NCBI GenBank assembly: GCA_949358305.1
Contig: OX442315.1
Span: 9,450,427-9,514,426, forward strand
Direction: 5' to 3'
Length of the DNA: 64,000 bases
From: Strigamia acuminata
Taxonomy: Eukaryota; Arthropoda; Chilopoda; Geophilomorpha; Linotaeniidae
The position numbers were made by a program, and so were the translations under genes. Below the pieces are notes generated by a model. That model did not search any database and was not told where the DNA came from. It was given only the letters and a program-made list of their open reading frames with translations. Positions 1-12,017 of this stretch are shown one piece after another; the first letter of the stretch is position 1; each line of letters starts with the position of its first letter.

Positions 1-555
1 CTCTGGTAGGACAGGAGACGAAAAAATAAGCACAAGTTTTTAAGTCGAATGAAAAAGACTGAGGGAAGTCTGGTTTCAGTCCTGTACATCTAAATGTTGC
101 CTTACCCCGGAAATAACAGAATTTTGTTGCATTTTATTTGAATGCAACACCGTTGCGCTGTATTACTTTTCATGGAACTTCTGAAATTAAACGGAAAACG
201 GACGAACTATAAAAATATTTAAAAAAAATAAAAGCCTAAAATTTAATTAGGAAATTAAAATTATTTTTAATATTTTTAGAGTAGTTAGTCTTCTGCATTT
301 TGTCTTGTTTTAGTTCCCATAAATTTTAATCGCACTAGCTGCATTCAAAAATTAAAATGACAATTTTAGTTTAAGTGTATTTTAAGTTTTAACGTGGGTT
401 TAAACAGGAAGTGATGTCACTTTTGGTTTAAAATCGAAGTAAAACACAAAATGTTTTAGTTTTTGAATGCAGCTACTGACAAAATTTCAGAAGTTTCATT
501 AAAAGTACGCCTCGTACGCCTCGTTATAACAAATCACAAGGGATCTAAAACATTA

Positions 556-889
556 GGCGCGTTCAATATAAAATGGATTTTTGCTGATTTTTGGAGCCCG
601 GATGTGACGGTTTTTCCGTCATAAAAACGAAATTGGATTTCAGAAAATCGGATTTCGGGAAAGCGACGTATATAGTCGCTTTCTTTGATTTCAAGTTGAT
701 TTCGAATGCAGCCGAACGTTATTTAATGTTCCGCCGTACTGGTGTGTGGCAAAGCGGTTCAAATTGCGCATGCGCAGCAGTTGGATTTTGGGAAATTTTT
801 AGGCCGTTTAAAGTTGAAATCAGATTTCCTTGATTTCAGAAAATCAAGAAAATCACGATTTCGGAAATCCATTTTATATTGAACGCACC
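556..889. mobile_element. MITE family A, copy 1 (334 bp)
   Basis: The left end GGCGCGTTCAATATAAAATG is matched by an inverted right end CATTTTATATTGAACGCACC. TA dinucleotides flank both sides (554-555 and 890-891). The interior also carries subterminal repeats rich in GGATTTC/GAAATCC. There is no coding capacity. A second copy in the opposite orientation is at 53298-53735. A TA target duplication is typical of Tc1/mariner-type elements; the superfamily is inferred. Confidence 0.85.
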
Positions 890-952
890 TACCGTATTTG
901 TTCGTTAGAACGAAAGGTTGTTATATCAACTAACCAAGCTATTTTTAACCAC

Positions 953-1004
953 TCGTTATAACAAAATTCGTTATATCGCGGTTTGTTATAACGAAGTTCA
1001 ACTG
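953..1004. mobile_element. Terminal fragment of a pogo/mariner-like element
   Basis: Repeated CGTTATAAC / CGATATAAC-like motifs end in GTTCAACTG followed by TA. This resembles the terminal repeats of Tc1/mariner-pogo elements, which often begin CAGTTGAAC. Related TTATAAC motifs at 518-530 suggest MITE copy 1 inserted into this element. The left end is not clear. Confidence 0.45.
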
Positions 1005-1512
1005 TATAACAGAACAGTGTTGTAATATAAAAATTTTCGATTATATTTGCGTTAAGACAACAGTATTCGGACTTGAATTTGCTGTGATTTTAGTATCTGG
1101 TCCATTTTTTTAAGGTAAAACTTCACGTTTTGAGTTTAAAAATGAAAGTACCGGTATTGGGTATTTCTGGTATTTCACCTAGTGGCAAAATACGAAATTA
1201 TTCACAATTCTTTGAAAACGACTGTGTACTGCGGAGTCTGCAGACGTAAAAGCGACAAATGCCGATAAAACCCGCCGCACACTTGACATCAACTAGAGAG
1301 CACTTTTTGTTTGCTAAAATGCTTTGTTAACTGACCACCCCGTGACAAATATTTGCTATAAAAAAATGTATCGCGAGTGTTTGGAAACAGAAAGAGCATT
1401 AAAATTGTTTAAACATTTTAGCGCAAAAGCGACCAGGTTCAAAAACTAGCCTCAAACAAAACAGCATGTAAGTATGAAAATTAAAAAGAAATCCCTCTCC
1501 GTCTCCTTGCAG

Positions 1513-2967
1513 CGTGCGCAACGCCAAGATCACCTTCGGGAGCATGTTCGAGGAACTTAAGATCGTGATGAAAAATTCGCACATGGTCAACGTGTTGTGC
1601 TGCGAATTGAACGAAAACATTCCCGAGGAGAAGGGAAATCAGTTTCTCAATTTGGCGACCGGGTATATGCAAATTTATTGATTTTTGATTTTTTTTTTTT
1701 GTACTGAAATTTTTTATTTCTTTTCGATTGATTGACGCAAAAGATCGGTTTTGGAAAAACATTTGCGCTCGCTCATGGACTGCGTGGACGAGCAGGTGCA
1801 GGAAACCAACAAACTGGCCAACTTTTTGCGTTCTTCCGCCAAACAACAGCAAGCTAAGCAGCAATATCTGCATAAACGGGTAAATATTTCGGCTAAATTG
1901 CTTTTTTGTGAACTAAAATGCAATTTCTTAAGGTTCAGGTCAATTTTTTTGCATAAAACTGCAATTTTATAATGCTTAAGTCCAATTTTATGCATAAAAC
2001 TGCAAATTTAAATGTTTTAAGTCCGATTTTATGCATAAAACTGCAATTTTAAATGTTTTAAGTCCAATTTTATGCATAAAACTGCAATTTTAAATGTTTT
2101 AAGTCCAATTTTATGCATAAAACTGCAATTTTAAATGTTTTAAGTCCATTTTTATATGCATAATTTGCAATTTCTTATGGTTTTGGTCAATTTTTATGCA
2201 TAAAACTGCACTTTCTTAAGATTTTGGTTAATTTTTATGCATAAAACTGCAATTTCTTAAGGTTTTGGTCAATTTTTATGCATAAAACTGCAATTTCTTA
2301 AGGTTTTTGTCAATTTTTATGCTTAAAACTGCAATTTCTTAAGGTTTTGGTCAATTTTTATGCATAAAACTGCAATTTCTTAAGGTTTTGGTCAATTTTT
2401 ATGCATAAAACTGCAATTTCTTAAGGTTTTGGTCAATTTTTATGCATTAAACTGCAATTTCTTGCAATTTGTGCGGCCAAATAGTACAGACGTGTATTTA
2501 TAAAAGCACATTGTACATCTACGGTCTGTTTTTGCTGCTAAAAAGTTCACTTTTGGGTCTAAAAATGCATTTTTTAAACGCCAATTTTTGCGTGTAAAAA
2601 GTGCATGCAAGTGCCTGAATATTTTCATGCGTAGAATAAAATTTTTTAAGTCTAATATCGATTCTTACATTCAAAATAGCGCATTTTTGAGCTTGAAATT
2701 GGATTTCCACTGATAGAATTTTTATTGTTTTTGTTTCAGGAGCAGGATAATAATGCCCGCGTGGGCCGCGGCGAGCCACCGTTACCAGAAGAGGAGCTTA
2801 CCAAGCTGTTTAAACCAATCCCGGCACCTGGAAGACTCGATAGCTTGCTTTATTCTGGCCAAATCACGTCGTACTGTCAACAAATTGCCCAATTTGCAAC
2901 CCAGTCTTTAGGCAAATTATTTATATCCGAAGGATTTCAGCGTAGGAACGAAAACACGACCAATTAA
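1513..2967 (+). CDS. EIF3H: Eukaryotic translation initiation factor 3 subunit H, C-terminal exons
   Basis: EIF3H is the MPN-domain subunit of the eIF3 complex, which promotes 43S pre-initiation complex assembly in the cytosol. Three exons are visible: 1513-1662, 1744-1879 and 2740-2967. All have AG/GT borders and compatible phases. Together they encode the last 170 residues, matching the C-terminal half of animal eIF3h in length. Recognisable family stretches are NAKITFGSMFEEL, the KNSHMVNVL segment, a glutamine-rich helix (SSAKQQQAKQQYLHKR), then RGEPPLPEEELTKLF and the C-terminal TSYCQQIAQFATQSLGKLF. The stop is at 2965-2967 and an AATAAA follows at 3006-3011. The N-terminal MPN exons are not found in 1-1500 and should lie before the window. 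The second intron is expanded by a 41-bp tandem repeat. The identification is firm from family knowledge. Confidence 0.95.
1940..2462 (+). repeat. Minisatellite, 41-bp unit, in EIF3H intron
   Basis: About a dozen units are built around TATGCATAAAACTGCAATTT. Successive TGCATAAAAC starts at 1991, 2032, 2279, 2320, 2361 and 2402 fix the period at 41 bp. Two subfamilies are visible, an earlier one with TTTTAAGTCC and a later one with AAGGTTTTGGTC. Confidence 0.9.
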
Positions 2968-3720
2968 ACGCAAATTAACGAGTTTTGTTGGTTGTTTTTA
3001 TGGTGAATAAAGAAAAGTTTTCATAATTTTTGGTTTCAAACTCTCATTTCTATAATTTGTCCAATTTTTCCAATTTTTAATTTACTGAAAATCTAAGCAA
3101 AATGAAATAAAAATTGTTGCATAACGGGCCATTTTGTATTACGTAATACTAGGGTTGTGTAAACGTTTATCGGGCGAAAAGTGTCCTGATCTAATGGTTA
3201 GGCCTAAATTAGATGGACGTGTGGTTGTGATCCATTACCAACACCACAATAACTGCTTTTGGTTAGTTTAGGGTTATTTGTGGCGGCCCTGTTGATTGTT
3301 TTATCATCTCGCCATAAGTGTATGCATTTGTCACAGTTATTTGGTCATTTATTACTCGTCTGGGCGTAAAATTAACCAGAGCATCAATCCAACTTGCGGA
3401 CAACAAATGGGACGTCAATTCGTCGTTTGTGGATTAATTAATTAATCAATTAAAATAAAAGCCAAATTATAAAAAATTTGAATTTGTTGTTTAATTAACG
3501 TGTGTTTAATTTTCTGCTCAATTAATTCATGTTTCTCGAGATATTTTTTAATAATTCGAAATTGGTTTAACTATTTTTAGAATTTTAAACGTTTTGAAAA
3601 TCTGAACAAAATAAACAAAAAATAAATAAATACATAAAAACAATAAAAGAAAAGTGGTGGATTTAATAGTTAGGACTAATTAGATGAATACGAGTGGATT
3701 AATTTGTTTGCACGTGCAGT
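2968..3720. other. Intergenic, no gene seen
   Basis: Apart from the EIF3H 3'UTR and poly(A) signal I see only AT-rich sequence with no supported exon. Confidence 0.5.
3006..3011 (+). terminator. Poly(A) signal of EIF3H
   Basis: AATAAA lies 39 bases after the EIF3H stop codon, which is a normal position for a polyadenylation signal. Confidence 0.75.
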
Positions 3721-3933
3721 TTATTGCACGGATTCGACGTGACGTTTCGCATAATCTCGTCGTTTTTCATCGTCTAATGTGACAGCCATTTGTAAACATG
3801 TGGTTGTGAGTAGCAACGGAAAATCCGACGACGTCATCGGGTTCATTACCCGAACTTCGCAGTCAATGTCGCAGTATTGATTTTCCAGCCGGTGTCTATG
3901 AACCCACGCACTCTTAAAATCCAACGAAATCAA
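3721..3933 (-). CDS. Exon-like ORF of unknown identity
   Basis: A 70-codon reading frame on the minus strand ends at 3721. Its stop overlaps an AATAAA-like string (GCAATAAACTG). Composition is more balanced than the flanks, and the translation looks protein-like: ENQYCDIDCEVRVMNP, then a hydrophobic LLLTTTCLQMAV stretch and a charged tail DDEKRRDYAKRH. I do not recognise the family. It could be the last exon of a minus-strand gene converging on EIF3H, with a possible upstream splice acceptor near 3915-3935. It could also be chance. Confidence 0.3.
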   Translation of the reverse strand: MISLDFKSAWVHRHRLENQYCDIDCEVRVMNPMTSSDFPLLLTTTCLQMAVTLDDEKRRDYAKRHVESVQ

Positions 3934-5510
3934 ACGTTTAAATGCATCAAATCACAGCAAAATAAAAACAAACAAAACTAAACCCAATAAATCGCAAGAA
4001 AAATCCAAAATTTAACCGAAAATTAAAATAAAAAAATAAAAAATCAAAAAGAAATAAAAACAATTCAATAAAAATAAAAATAAATAAAAATAAATAAAAT
4101 AAAAATTTATTATTTTTCTAAAAAAAAAAAAAAAAAATAATAAAAAATATATTCATAAACAAATCAGTTATATATCGCATTTGACCAGCACACTGAGCAA
4201 ATGCATAAACCCAGCGGATCGATACGAGTGCGCCTGCGCAGTAGCGCGCCAAAGAAAAACGCGTTAGCCGGCTTCACGAGGAAACCGTCGCCATTGGGAA
4301 CGAGTGTGCACAGGAGAAAGGAACCAAACCACATGGTCCACTCAAAACACACAAAAGCAGCGACGACTCGACCAGAAAACTCACAAGTAAGCAAACCGTG
4401 TCGCCACCCACCCAAAATCCACCCACAAAACCCACTCAAAACCACTCTTTCCCGCACCTAACTCACTAATTTAACCATTATTAATTAACTATTGAATGAA
4501 AACAGCAAAAAATAATCATTTCCTGTCCCCAGCCATAACTGCAAACCATATCAGCACATCTGTCAGGGCCCCAAATCAAAATACCACCTGCTTTTGTGCG
4601 TGCCCATGACCCCCTCTTTCCATATCACTAATTTCCCAGAAATATTTTATTTCCTCTTTTCTGAGCTTAATTAATTAAAAAATAGAGGAAATTTGGAAAT
4701 GGAAGTGATTTTTTTGTTGGAAAGCAGATATTCATTTACCTTTACACACTTCCAAGAAATCTAAGATTTATTGGTACTGCAGAAAAGCCCAAGTTTGGGG
4801 TTGCTTTGTATGACTCACCATCTGCTTACACATTGCACCATGCAATTTAATCTAATCTATTGTTAAATAAATAAATAATCAGGTTGGAAAGTACTGATTA
4901 ATGTCATGTAAGTTTGATTTTTTGTTTTTAATTTCTTGGTTTTTTTTGGGGATTTTTAAAAAAAAGATATTTTTTTTTATTATCTGTTTTTGTGTGGGTG
5001 GTTGTGAGTGGTTTAATATATGGAGTTGCTATGGTGACATGTCAACCCACCCTTACAATGGGAAGTTGGAATTGGGGGATAAAACAGACCAAGGCATCAA
5101 CTACCCAATTTATTGATCTCCATATAATGTTGGAAAGAATAAAAAAATAAGAGAGAAAGAGATAAATGATGCCATTGCTCCCTCAACTTTTGATTTCCCA
5201 CTGAATTTAATGCAAAATCAACAAATTCTTTGTTGTTTTTATTCCACCGCATAATTAAAAATGAAAATCAATGAAATAAACATTAGAATTTTATTTTTAA
5301 AGTATAAAATTTGACCTTTCTCTTGACCTTTGACCTTTAAACGTAAACTGTTCTATTTTTGGGGACCTAATTAAAGGATTAAAGGATTAAAGCCTCCAAA
5401 ATACAAAATTTATAACTTGCTTCATGCAATTTCCTAGAATTCTATTTAATATTTTAAAATAAAAATTATTCTAACCTAAACCTAAATTTTTTCTTTGTTT
5501 TCATTTCTAG
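3934..5510. other. AT-rich intergenic or 5' intron of SPSB3, with a candidate first exon
   Basis: Most of this stretch is A/T-rich and shows no exon. A GC-richer patch from about 4195 ends in a good donor (CTCACAA|GTAAGC at 4386/4387). It could be the first non-coding exon of the downstream SPSB3-like gene. There is no transcript evidence. Confidence 0.3.
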
Positions 5511-6130
5511 ATCCCATACAATTCCATCATCTGCTTACCCCGGACTGAACACGTGTTGGGCGCGTGCGTATTTCATTTCCAACGACAGGGGAACATTTAA
5601 ATGGCGCTCCCCCCTAGCGAGACTAATCAAACTGCGTGAGGTACTTCCCAATCCCCACTACAATTTATTCTATTGTCTCCTAACCAAACAAAACCCCAGC
5701 CAACAAAATTAATATAATCGCACAACTTTAATTCTAGTAAATAAATCAAAAGAGAAAATCTTATAAAACCTTATAAAAATCTTATAAAACCCGTACATAA
5801 TTTATTGCAGACTCCACCCCAACGACTCGACACATCCATGAACTTGATCCGTCAAGCAACCCTACAAAATCAACCTTCAAACAAGACAAAGGGCCACTTT
5901 CCACCACCGCGCATGCGCACAATGCTCAGCCAACATGTGCACCCTCTTTTATCAACGACGACAGATGTTGTCTGCTCCAGCAACCCTCTAAACCCGCTGC
6001 CCTCCATCACCTGCCTATCTGGCCATAGTCTATGACACACCAACACCTGCCACGACAACTTGGTCTTAGACAAGTGACTACACTCCATAAAGCAATGGGC
6101 TGACAGAGAGCTCGAATCATCCAGAAGACA
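5511..6130 (+). other. Probable 5'UTR exons of SPSB3-like gene
   Basis: A candidate exon 5511-5640 has a strong acceptor (TCATTTCTAG) and donor (GAG|GTACTT). It contains a 12-codon upstream ORF (ATGGCGCTCC to TGA). A second acceptor (TTTATTGCAG, ending 5810) opens the exon that carries the coding start at 6131. An in-frame stop at 6101-6103 excludes N-terminal extension through the continuous upstream sequence. Splicing is inferred from signals only. Confidence 0.4.
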
Positions 6131-6871
6131 ATGGACCAACGACCGCTGCAGTACGGCTGCCAGGACCACTGGACTTGGAGCAAGAAGGACAAGTCTCACG
6201 AAGTGAGGCTTTATGGCACCAGGCACACTATTGCCCACTTCCATCCCAACTGGAGCACCGGAACTGCTGCCGTTCGAGGGACCAGGGTGCTCAACAACGG
6301 ATGTTACTACTGGGAAGTGGCAATATCACAGCGAGTATTCGGGACTAGCATGATGTTCGGCATCGGTACCAAGAAGGCCAAGCTGCATGTGGACAGATTT
6401 GTGGACCTTTTGGGCATAGATGAACACAGTTGGGGACTGTCCCACAAAGGACTGCTGTGGCACAAGGGCGAATACAGGGCCTACACTCCGCCGTTTAGGG
6501 AGAACGAAGCGACAACGATCGGAATCTACTTCGACGGAGTCAAGGGAAATCTGTCTTATTTTAAGGATGGGGTCAATCTGGGTGTTGCCTTCACAGGGTT
6601 GACTCAAGTCAAGGAGGATTTGTATCCGATAGTGTGTTCGACGGCCGCTAAGACGGAGATGACTTTGGGAGTTCTGAGGAGGGCTTACAATAACCTTCAA
6701 GACCTTTGTCGCGCGACTATTCTCCATCACATAACCAACAGGAATGATGTTGACTTCTTGAATCTTCCGAATAGAATCAAACACTATCTGTTGGAAGACT
6801 TCCATGGTGTCAAGAGCCACGAGAACAATGTTTCTAGTCGAAAATCTGGCAATACTTGTCAGTATGTGTAA
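6131..6871 (+). CDS. SPSB3: SPRY domain-containing SOCS box protein, SPSB3-like
   Basis: This single coding exon of 246 residues encodes a substrate receptor for a Cullin-5/Elongin ubiquitin ligase. Residues about 45-182 form a SPRY/B30.2 domain. Family landmarks are STGTAAVRGT, YYWEVAI, FGTSMMFGIGT, the LLGIDEHSWGLSHKGLLWHKG block, GNLSYFKDGVNLGVAF and LYPIVCSTAA. These match SPSB3 better than SPSB1/2/4. The C-terminal SOCS box has a BC box (L189-x3-C193-x3-I197 in NLQDLCRATI) and a Cul box (LNLPNRIKHYLL, 210-221). Human SPSB3 has a longer N-terminus. Here the only Met with an upstream in-frame stop (6101) is at 6131, so a short form is likely, unless a 5' exon splices in between 6104 and 6130. 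Confidence 0.9.
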   Translation: MDQRPLQYGCQDHWTWSKKDKSHEVRLYGTRHTIAHFHPNWSTGTAAVRGTRVLNNGCYYWEVAISQRVFGTSMMFGIGTKKAKLHVDRFVDLLGIDEHSWGLSHKGLLWHKGEYRAYTPPFRENEATTIGIYFDGVKGNLSYFKDGVNLGVAFTGLTQVKEDLYPIVCSTAAKTEMTLGVLRRAYNNLQDLCRATILHHITNRNDVDFLNLPNRIKHYLLEDFHGVKSHENNVSSRKSGNTCQYV

Positions 6872-9800
6872 TATTCAATACTCAAACATGGAAGATATTC
6901 TTCTTCCAAACTTTCATGTTTTATTGTCACAAAATCTGATGGTTTGATTTTACGGTTATTGCAAGTCTTTACCTTTCGACCAATCATGCGCAGTGGCCAC
7001 CCTAGGTATTCACTGAGCCTAGGGAACACCTAACAAAATATCAGGTGCCCCTTGCCCCTTGTGATTTTATGTCATCGGATGGTGATCTCCGGTTAGCCCA
7101 ACGGTTAAGGTGGCCCTGTACAGCAGTAGTGGAATTTTGGAAGTTTATATTTGATGTGTTCAATCAAAATTAGACGTTTAGTGTGGGAGCGACTTTTACT
7201 TAAGGATTGGGGGTTAGAGGTTTTAGTAAAGCTGTCAAAAATCCTGGGGTTGCCACTGATCACGCTGAGGTTAGAATAGACTGATAAGCATTGGTTTACA
7301 ATTGCAGTGGACTTGAAAAATTATTGCTTTGCTTTTGAAAAGTTTGTGCTGCAAATTTAAACCAAAGCTAATGTGTTTTTACTCAGAAGATGTATAAAGT
7401 AGTTTTGCAGTACTCCTGCCTTGAAAATTCCCTTAAGCAAGTCTTCTTTTACAAGTCAGAAGCTATAACAGCACATTTTATGCATATGGTATCGGTATCT
7501 GCAAAACAGAGATCTAGTCCCAAAGTTTTATTAATGATACAAACAAATGAATCAAGATTTTTTTTTGTAAAGTGTGATACAGTTAGTAGCATATTTTTCT
7601 GAATTGAAGCTATTTCTTAATATTACACAATAATCTAAACTTTGGCTTTTAAAACAATATTGTCTTATTGATACTTCAGATGCAGCTTCAGTTCACAAAA
7701 TATGGAAAATCAATTATGCAAAGAATCTAAAGCATTTTCATTGCAATTGTCACTAGGAATAAGTTATTGACACAAAGGTCACAACTCAACTATGCTTTGT
7801 TGCTGGTTGTAACCTAGAAGACAATAGGTGCATTCAATTATTTTTAAACGATTGTTTCAATCATACCATGCCTGCAAACTGAGTTTTCTTGTTGTCATGT
7901 TTATTTCTGGTTAAACAATCACATTGAGCAAGATTTTGCATTTGTGTGGGGAAAGAAATGTGTAACAATTTAATTCAACAAAAAGTAATAGAATGATTCT
8001 AATGCTGAGATAGATATCACAACTCAACCAGCAATTAATTTTTAATGATTTGCTGTTGGACGGAGTCCGAAATGTCAAAACTTTTGTCAATACAGTGAAA
8101 TTATAATCATTTACATTTATTTGCAAAAATATTGCCACATGGCAACCCAACATGTTATCTTAGAATATTGTCTAATGATTTTCCACAATGTAAAGTTCAA
8201 AGAATCAAAGGGAACAAGCATTCATTAGTTATTCGAAGTACCGAAAGATTGAAATGTGGAAATTCCACCAAATAGCTTTTGTTAGCATCACTGATTGGTC
8301 TATTGTTGTCAACTATTGAGGTTTTGCAACCCTCAGATAATAGAAATTTTTTTTAACATTTCATTAGTAGGAAAAGTAACATTTATTGCAATCCACCAAA
8401 TCTTTCTGTGTAGTGTGCACTAGGTTAGGTATATAATTCTACTCTGTTGACAAAGATTTTGATGTTTTAGTCTCCATTAGGCCTGCACAATACCACGGTG
8501 ACTACCACGAATACATCCGAACAAATTGCCATACAGTAAACATGCTATATCGCAATTTCTGCGACATGGAGATGTTTTATGATCGATTCACCTTTTTAAT
8601 AATTATACTGATAAAAAATACTGTTTTGATCAATAGAAATATTAATATTGCACATCTGAAAATCGCAAAATTGCGATTTACAATATACCATTGAGCGATA
8701 TATTGCACAGGCCTAGTCTCTGAGCAGATTATTCTACGGGAAAATATCCACCAAACACAAAAAAAAAGATTTCCTATGCATAGATTGCTTTGTAGACCAT
8801 CAATTTGTAGAACCAGAAAAGTTTAATCAACTTCTGATAGAACAACTGTTATGGTACAAAGTTTACTTTGCCTTTATCATACTTAGATGTTTCAACATGG
8901 CCGATGCCACATTGCAAGAGCGGAAAACGCATTACCCGCTTTGTGATGTGCTTCTACTTATCCACACTTTATTTTTACACAAATTATTAAATTATGGGAT
9001 TCATTTTTATGACTATCATACCAGGACTAATGACAAACTAGTGTGTAGTAAGTGATTTTAAGCCCTGCACTATGCACAAGTGTTTGTGTGCATTATACCA
9101 ATGTTTTAATTCTTCATTTAATGCCCATCAGATTACAAAAATGAACTTGATGTTACTAAGAAAAAGAAAGAGAAATATTTATTTAAGTGCAAGCAAAAAT
9201 AGAGTAATATATTTGTGTGATGGTAGAGACTATAGGTTTTTATATCTAAAAAAGTGTGATTTTTTCAAAATATTCATAAACTTGCATAAATTTATAATTC
9301 AGTAGTGTTTAGATAGGATAATTTGGTGCCAATTTGTACATTTGTATGGTCACAAACTTTATCAACACTGATTTATTACACAATGTGTAGAATTGGTGCT
9401 AATGGTGGAAAACTCATGCTCAAAGGTTAAATGTTCTAAGTCACAAATTGAGAAAGTGTGTTTTCATTTCATTTTAGTCATTATTTATTATTATGTAAAT
9501 ACAAAGCAGTATTCAGTTGTATTGGCCTGAAATGTGCAATTATATCATATGTAAATCTTAATAATTATTGGTCATAATTTGCAATGCAACTGTTAATTTA
9601 TTATGTTTAATTTTAGATATTATTATTTATTAATTTAAAGTAGATATATATGATAAACTATAATAATAAAGTATATTTTACTTTGGAAAAATTGTAAATG
9701 ATGAAAAAGAAAAGTCCTGAAGTATTGGGAAAAACTCTATACTAAAACACATTCCAAATGACTAGCAAAGCAAAAATGATGTTCTGAGAGGAAGAAGAAC

Positions 9801-10516
9801 TTTAAGTAGGCTTCAAATCATATTAATTGCAAACTTCTAATAAAATTTTCCCAGATATAAATTACTGGAAGAAAAAAATTATATTGTGACATTATTTCTA
9901 ATTAGTATAATAAAAACGTATCAAAAGATATAGTCGAGTGATCTAATTTAACTTTTACATTTTTAGCGGGTTTCATTTAAGCCAAGAACCAACCGAGGTC
10001 AAAACCACCGGAAACTGTCATTGCAGATGCAGCATTTCTTGGACTTCTTGGACTCAGATACCTACTTGTGTCATTCACGGTCCTGGGAATGACTTAACCG
10101 TCAATTCCCTAAGCATCATCATGGTAAACAAGAGTGGATAGGATCGAGCGTTGCAACTACGCAGGGCACCAAAACGAATGGAATGCATTAATGCACCCAA
10201 AACTCACCAACAAGCATTGAAATCAATGACCGCGACGCCCAAAAACAATCGCACCAAGCACTGATCGATCTTGAGCCGGCCCTGCCAAGACGCTTGTCTT
10301 ATGGTGGTCCCGAGATGGGCCATTTTATCTTTTTATAGTTCACTCTTGCACCATTCTGCGTGCACCTTTCCCATTGGTTCTTTGGACATCTAAAAATGCC
10401 TTTCCCGACTTCATTAATTGTGGCCCGGACATCCAGATTTCCCGGTAATAAATTTGTTCCCAGTCCAGCCCTGATACGGGGTCCTTCTTGGCGCGGCCAT
10501 TTAGGTGTGGAAAACG
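6872..10516. other. Long non-coding stretch after SPSB3
   Basis: I see no supported exon. The early part is presumably the SPSB3 3'UTR, but its end cannot be fixed. The stretch contains an inverted-repeat element at 8478-8715. A lone GGTGCATTCAATT motif near 7827 resembles the end of the family E element at 51253. Confidence 0.5.
8478..8715. mobile_element. hAT-like MITE (238 bp)
   Basis: The ends TAGGCCTGCACAAT and ATTGCACAGGCCTA are inverted repeats. The interior is palindromic and AT-rich (GCGATTT/AAATCGC). Flanks GTCTCCAT (8470-8477) and GTCTCTGA (8716-8723) share their first five bases, consistent with a decayed 8-bp target duplication. TAGGCCTGTGCAAT-type ends are characteristic of some hAT elements; the assignment is inferred. 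Confidence 0.6.
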
Positions 10517-11494
10517 ACGTCTGACTAACCGCTCCGTTTTGGAACTGTGTTGCCCGTAAATAAAAACCGATCAGAAAAGTTTGAAGAGAAATACCTAAAT
10601 TGTAGACATGTTTAAACAAAATTAAATTGTGATAATAATAGATTCTCGGCGAATTTATGTGACTTTCATTCAATATTTACCTTCAATGTCTTGATTTTTC
10701 TGTGGGAAGAAGATACGGAGTCAGACGTAATCTAGATGCCCTTGAACTGTGTAATCGATAAACAAACATGGCAGGTCGCGGCGGGCATGGACACAGTTGT
10801 GTTGGGGATTGTGACCACGACGATAGCCCTGAATTAGGAATACACTATTCTCTGTACACAAAAATTGATCTAGATCATGTTGTTTGCCTAAACGAAACCG
10901 AAGAAGGAAGTGGGAAATTTGTATTCAAACCGTGGGAGGACAGACTCAATTTTGAAAAGGTAAAAGAAAGAAAAAATAAAAATTTAAAAAAAAATCGACT
11001 TTTCTTTTCACTGAAAAATCGAAGAAAAATAAGTGAATTTAATTCTTTATTCCCACAGTTTGTCGAAAGCGACGTAGACGAAGAACTACTAATTAACATC
11101 CCGTATGTTGATGCACTTTAGCGACTCCATTTTGCACAAAAATGACAAAATTTGAATTTTTCTTTGCTTAGATTCACTGGAAATGTGAAATTGAAAGGAA
11201 TTATAATCATTGGAGGAGAAGATGAATCACACCCGAATAAAATGAGATTGTAATTTGAATTCTAAACAATTTAAAACACGAAAAAAATCGAATTTTCTGC
11301 CGATTTTTCAATTAGATTTAAAAACCGAACTGGAATGAGTTTCGATGACGCTAGAGGGCCGGCGGATCAAGAATTCGATCTACAGCCTGACCAAACTGGC
11401 ACACTGGAATATGCGACAAAGTTTGTAGAAAAAAAACAAAAATATTTTTGATAAAAATTAATAAAATTGATATTTTCTAGGGTCGTGCATTTCC
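10517..11494 (+). repeat. Duplicated segment, copy 1 (PITHD1 exons 1-4 with promoter)
   Basis: This segment is nearly identical, introns included, to 14783-15766. Shared landmarks are ACGTCTGAC at the left edge and TATTTTCTAGGGT...CATTTCC at the right edge, after which the sequences diverge. Identity through introns and upstream DNA shows a DNA-level duplication, not a retrocopy. Confidence 0.9.
10768..11420 (+). pseudogene. PITHD1: PITHD1, 3'-truncated duplicate
   Basis: Four exons (10768-10959, 11059-11102, 11172-11249, 11316-11420) are in frame and well spliced. They encode about 140 residues of a PITH-domain protein, starting [10 protein letters not shown] and containing [35 protein letters not shown] and the GTLEYATK segment. 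Exons 5-6, including the [12 protein letters not shown] and NPADH parts of the PITH domain, are missing. Reading past the exon 4/5 junction (acceptor TTTTCTAG, 11480) gives a short unrelated tail ending at a TGA after 16 codons. The upstream 250 bp are shared with the intact copy, so it may be transcribed. It could be a pseudogene or a truncated expressed paralogue. No mutation disrupts exons 1-4, implying recent duplication or gene conversion. Confidence 0.85.
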
Positions 11495-11506
11495 TTTACA
11501 GAGTTC

Positions 11507-11705
11507 ATGGCAGTTGGTTTTCGCAATCTTGAGGATGTTAAGAAAAATGAAGCTAAAATCGAACTCATTTACAAGATGTTGCAAACTAAGGGTGGACATT
11601 CTGAAAGAAACTGGATTTCCCACGAGAAGTGTGATTACCCTGCACAAATGCATGATCCGTTTAAGGATAAAAATGCCGCCAAGACTTGTCAATGAGAAAG
11701 AGAAA
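11507..11705 (+). other. ORF with DPFKDK tail, repeated element
   Basis: A 62-codon frame (11507-11695) ends in CDYPAQMHDPFKDKNAAK. The same tail-coding DNA recurs at 13555-13628 and 14690-14781, so this looks like a small local repeat, perhaps debris of a duplicated last exon. I do not recognise the protein. Confidence 0.35.
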
Positions 11706-12017
11706 GAGAAACCTAAAAAGATAAAATAATAATTATAATGTATCTATGAATGCATCTATAAAAATTGTGGCAAAAATTCCGTTTTTAAATTCCACACATC
11801 AGAATATTCAATAAAAATTACACACACCGTAATTTATTTATTAAACAAAAATATAAAAATTGAATGATTATAAAATCGATTTTCTTTTAATTTTTAAAAT
11901 CTCATGACGCGCAGTGCGAACATGTAACAACGTTCGCCATACGTTGCCAGCATACGCATTTAAACGGCTTGTTCACGAAATTTTAAACATTCAATTCGCG
12001 ATAACTGCTTAATCAAC

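Larger units (their letters stand above)
1..1512 (+). other. EIF3H intron with transposon remnants
   Basis: No exon similar to eIF3h was found here, so this is read as intron. It holds a TA-flanked inverted-repeat element (556-889) sitting between pieces of an older element whose end reads TTATAACGAAGTTCAACTG (about 986-1004). Confidence 0.6.

Noticed and set aside
4201-4461. 86-codon ORF on the plus strand
   Set aside because: It runs across a good splice donor at 4387 and shows no domain; a non-coding first exon explains it better.
7082-7210. tRNA-derived SINE suggested by GGTTAGCCCAACGGTTAAGG
   Set aside because: The A-box-like match has no convincing B box at the right spacing, no poly(A) tail and no second copy in the window.
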